Shown here: positions 9,044 through 9,057 of the stretch, piece after piece
How positions within the stretch are numbered: position 1 is the stretch's first letter
How the letters are laid out: every line of letters begins with the position of its first letter
Source of the DNA: an uncultured Nitrosomonadales bacterium
GTDB taxonomy: Bacteria; Pseudomonadota; Gammaproteobacteria; Burkholderiales; Gallionellaceae
Reading direction: 5' to 3'
Length of the DNA: 9,057 nt
NCBI GenBank assembly: GCA_903934275.1
Contig: CAIZNF010000107.1
Location: 1 to 9,057 of the forward strand
Translations under genes and position numbers: made by a program
The notes under the pieces: model-generated
The model's input: the letters and a program-made list of their open reading frames with translations, nothing else
Told to the model about the DNA's origin: nothing
The model's database searches: none

Positions 9044-9057
9044 ATGTGCCCAATCAC

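Larger units (their letters stand above)
8816..9057. other. intergenic region rich in hairpins and short repeats
   Basis: No supportable gene begins in these 242 bases. The first part holds overlapping hairpins directly after pepP, the middle a 13-base imperfect stem, and the end a direct-repeat array. Base composition is mixed and no long open frame is present. A 26-codon frame from 8871 lacks a ribosome binding site. Confidence 0.7.

Overview
The window looks like a chromosomal housekeeping region of a Gram-negative betaproteobacterium. Two divergent gene sets leave a short shared intergenic region. On the minus strand, reading from about 5.5 kb towards base 1, are lptD, surA, pdxA and rsmA (ksgA). 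On the plus strand are amgK, murU and pepP. The lptD-surA-pdxA-rsmA order is conserved across beta- and gammaproteobacteria, and amgK-murU divergent from lptD is the Pseudomonas-type arrangement. Moderate GC and many small dispersed palindromes and low-complexity tracts would suit Nitrosomonadales (Gallionellaceae-like). That taxon is an inference from general impression, not a search.

Layout: 1-55 may hold the last codons of a plus-strand gene converging on rsmA. 40-834 rsmA, 827-1885 pdxA, 1899-3290 surA and 3310-5529 lptD form a tight minus-strand operon, with gaps or overlaps of -8, +13 and +19 nt. 5530-5600 is the divergent promoter region and contains a strong dyad. 5601-6635 amgK, 6636-6770 an intergenic stretch with palindromes, 6771-7505 murU, and 7502-8815 pepP (4-nt ATGA overlap with murU). 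8816-9057 has no supportable gene but is dense in hairpins and short repeats, including a CGCAGATT array.

Function: the divergent pair links outer-membrane assembly (LptD inserts LPS, SurA chaperones outer-membrane proteins including LptD) to peptidoglycan recycling. AmgK phosphorylates MurNAc at the anomeric carbon and MurU makes UDP-MurNAc, bypassing de novo MurA/MurB. PdxA (pyridoxal phosphate synthesis), RsmA (16S rRNA dimethylation) and PepP (Xaa-Pro aminopeptidase) are housekeeping passengers.

No new defence, mobile or biosynthetic system is visible. The most unusual feature is that three of the seven genes (pdxA, amgK, murU) appear to carry short in-frame low-complexity or palindromic insertions at surface-loop positions. 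These resemble repeat material in the neighbouring intergenic DNA, and the pdxA and murU inserts share a C-rich sequence and the peptide PHSPP.
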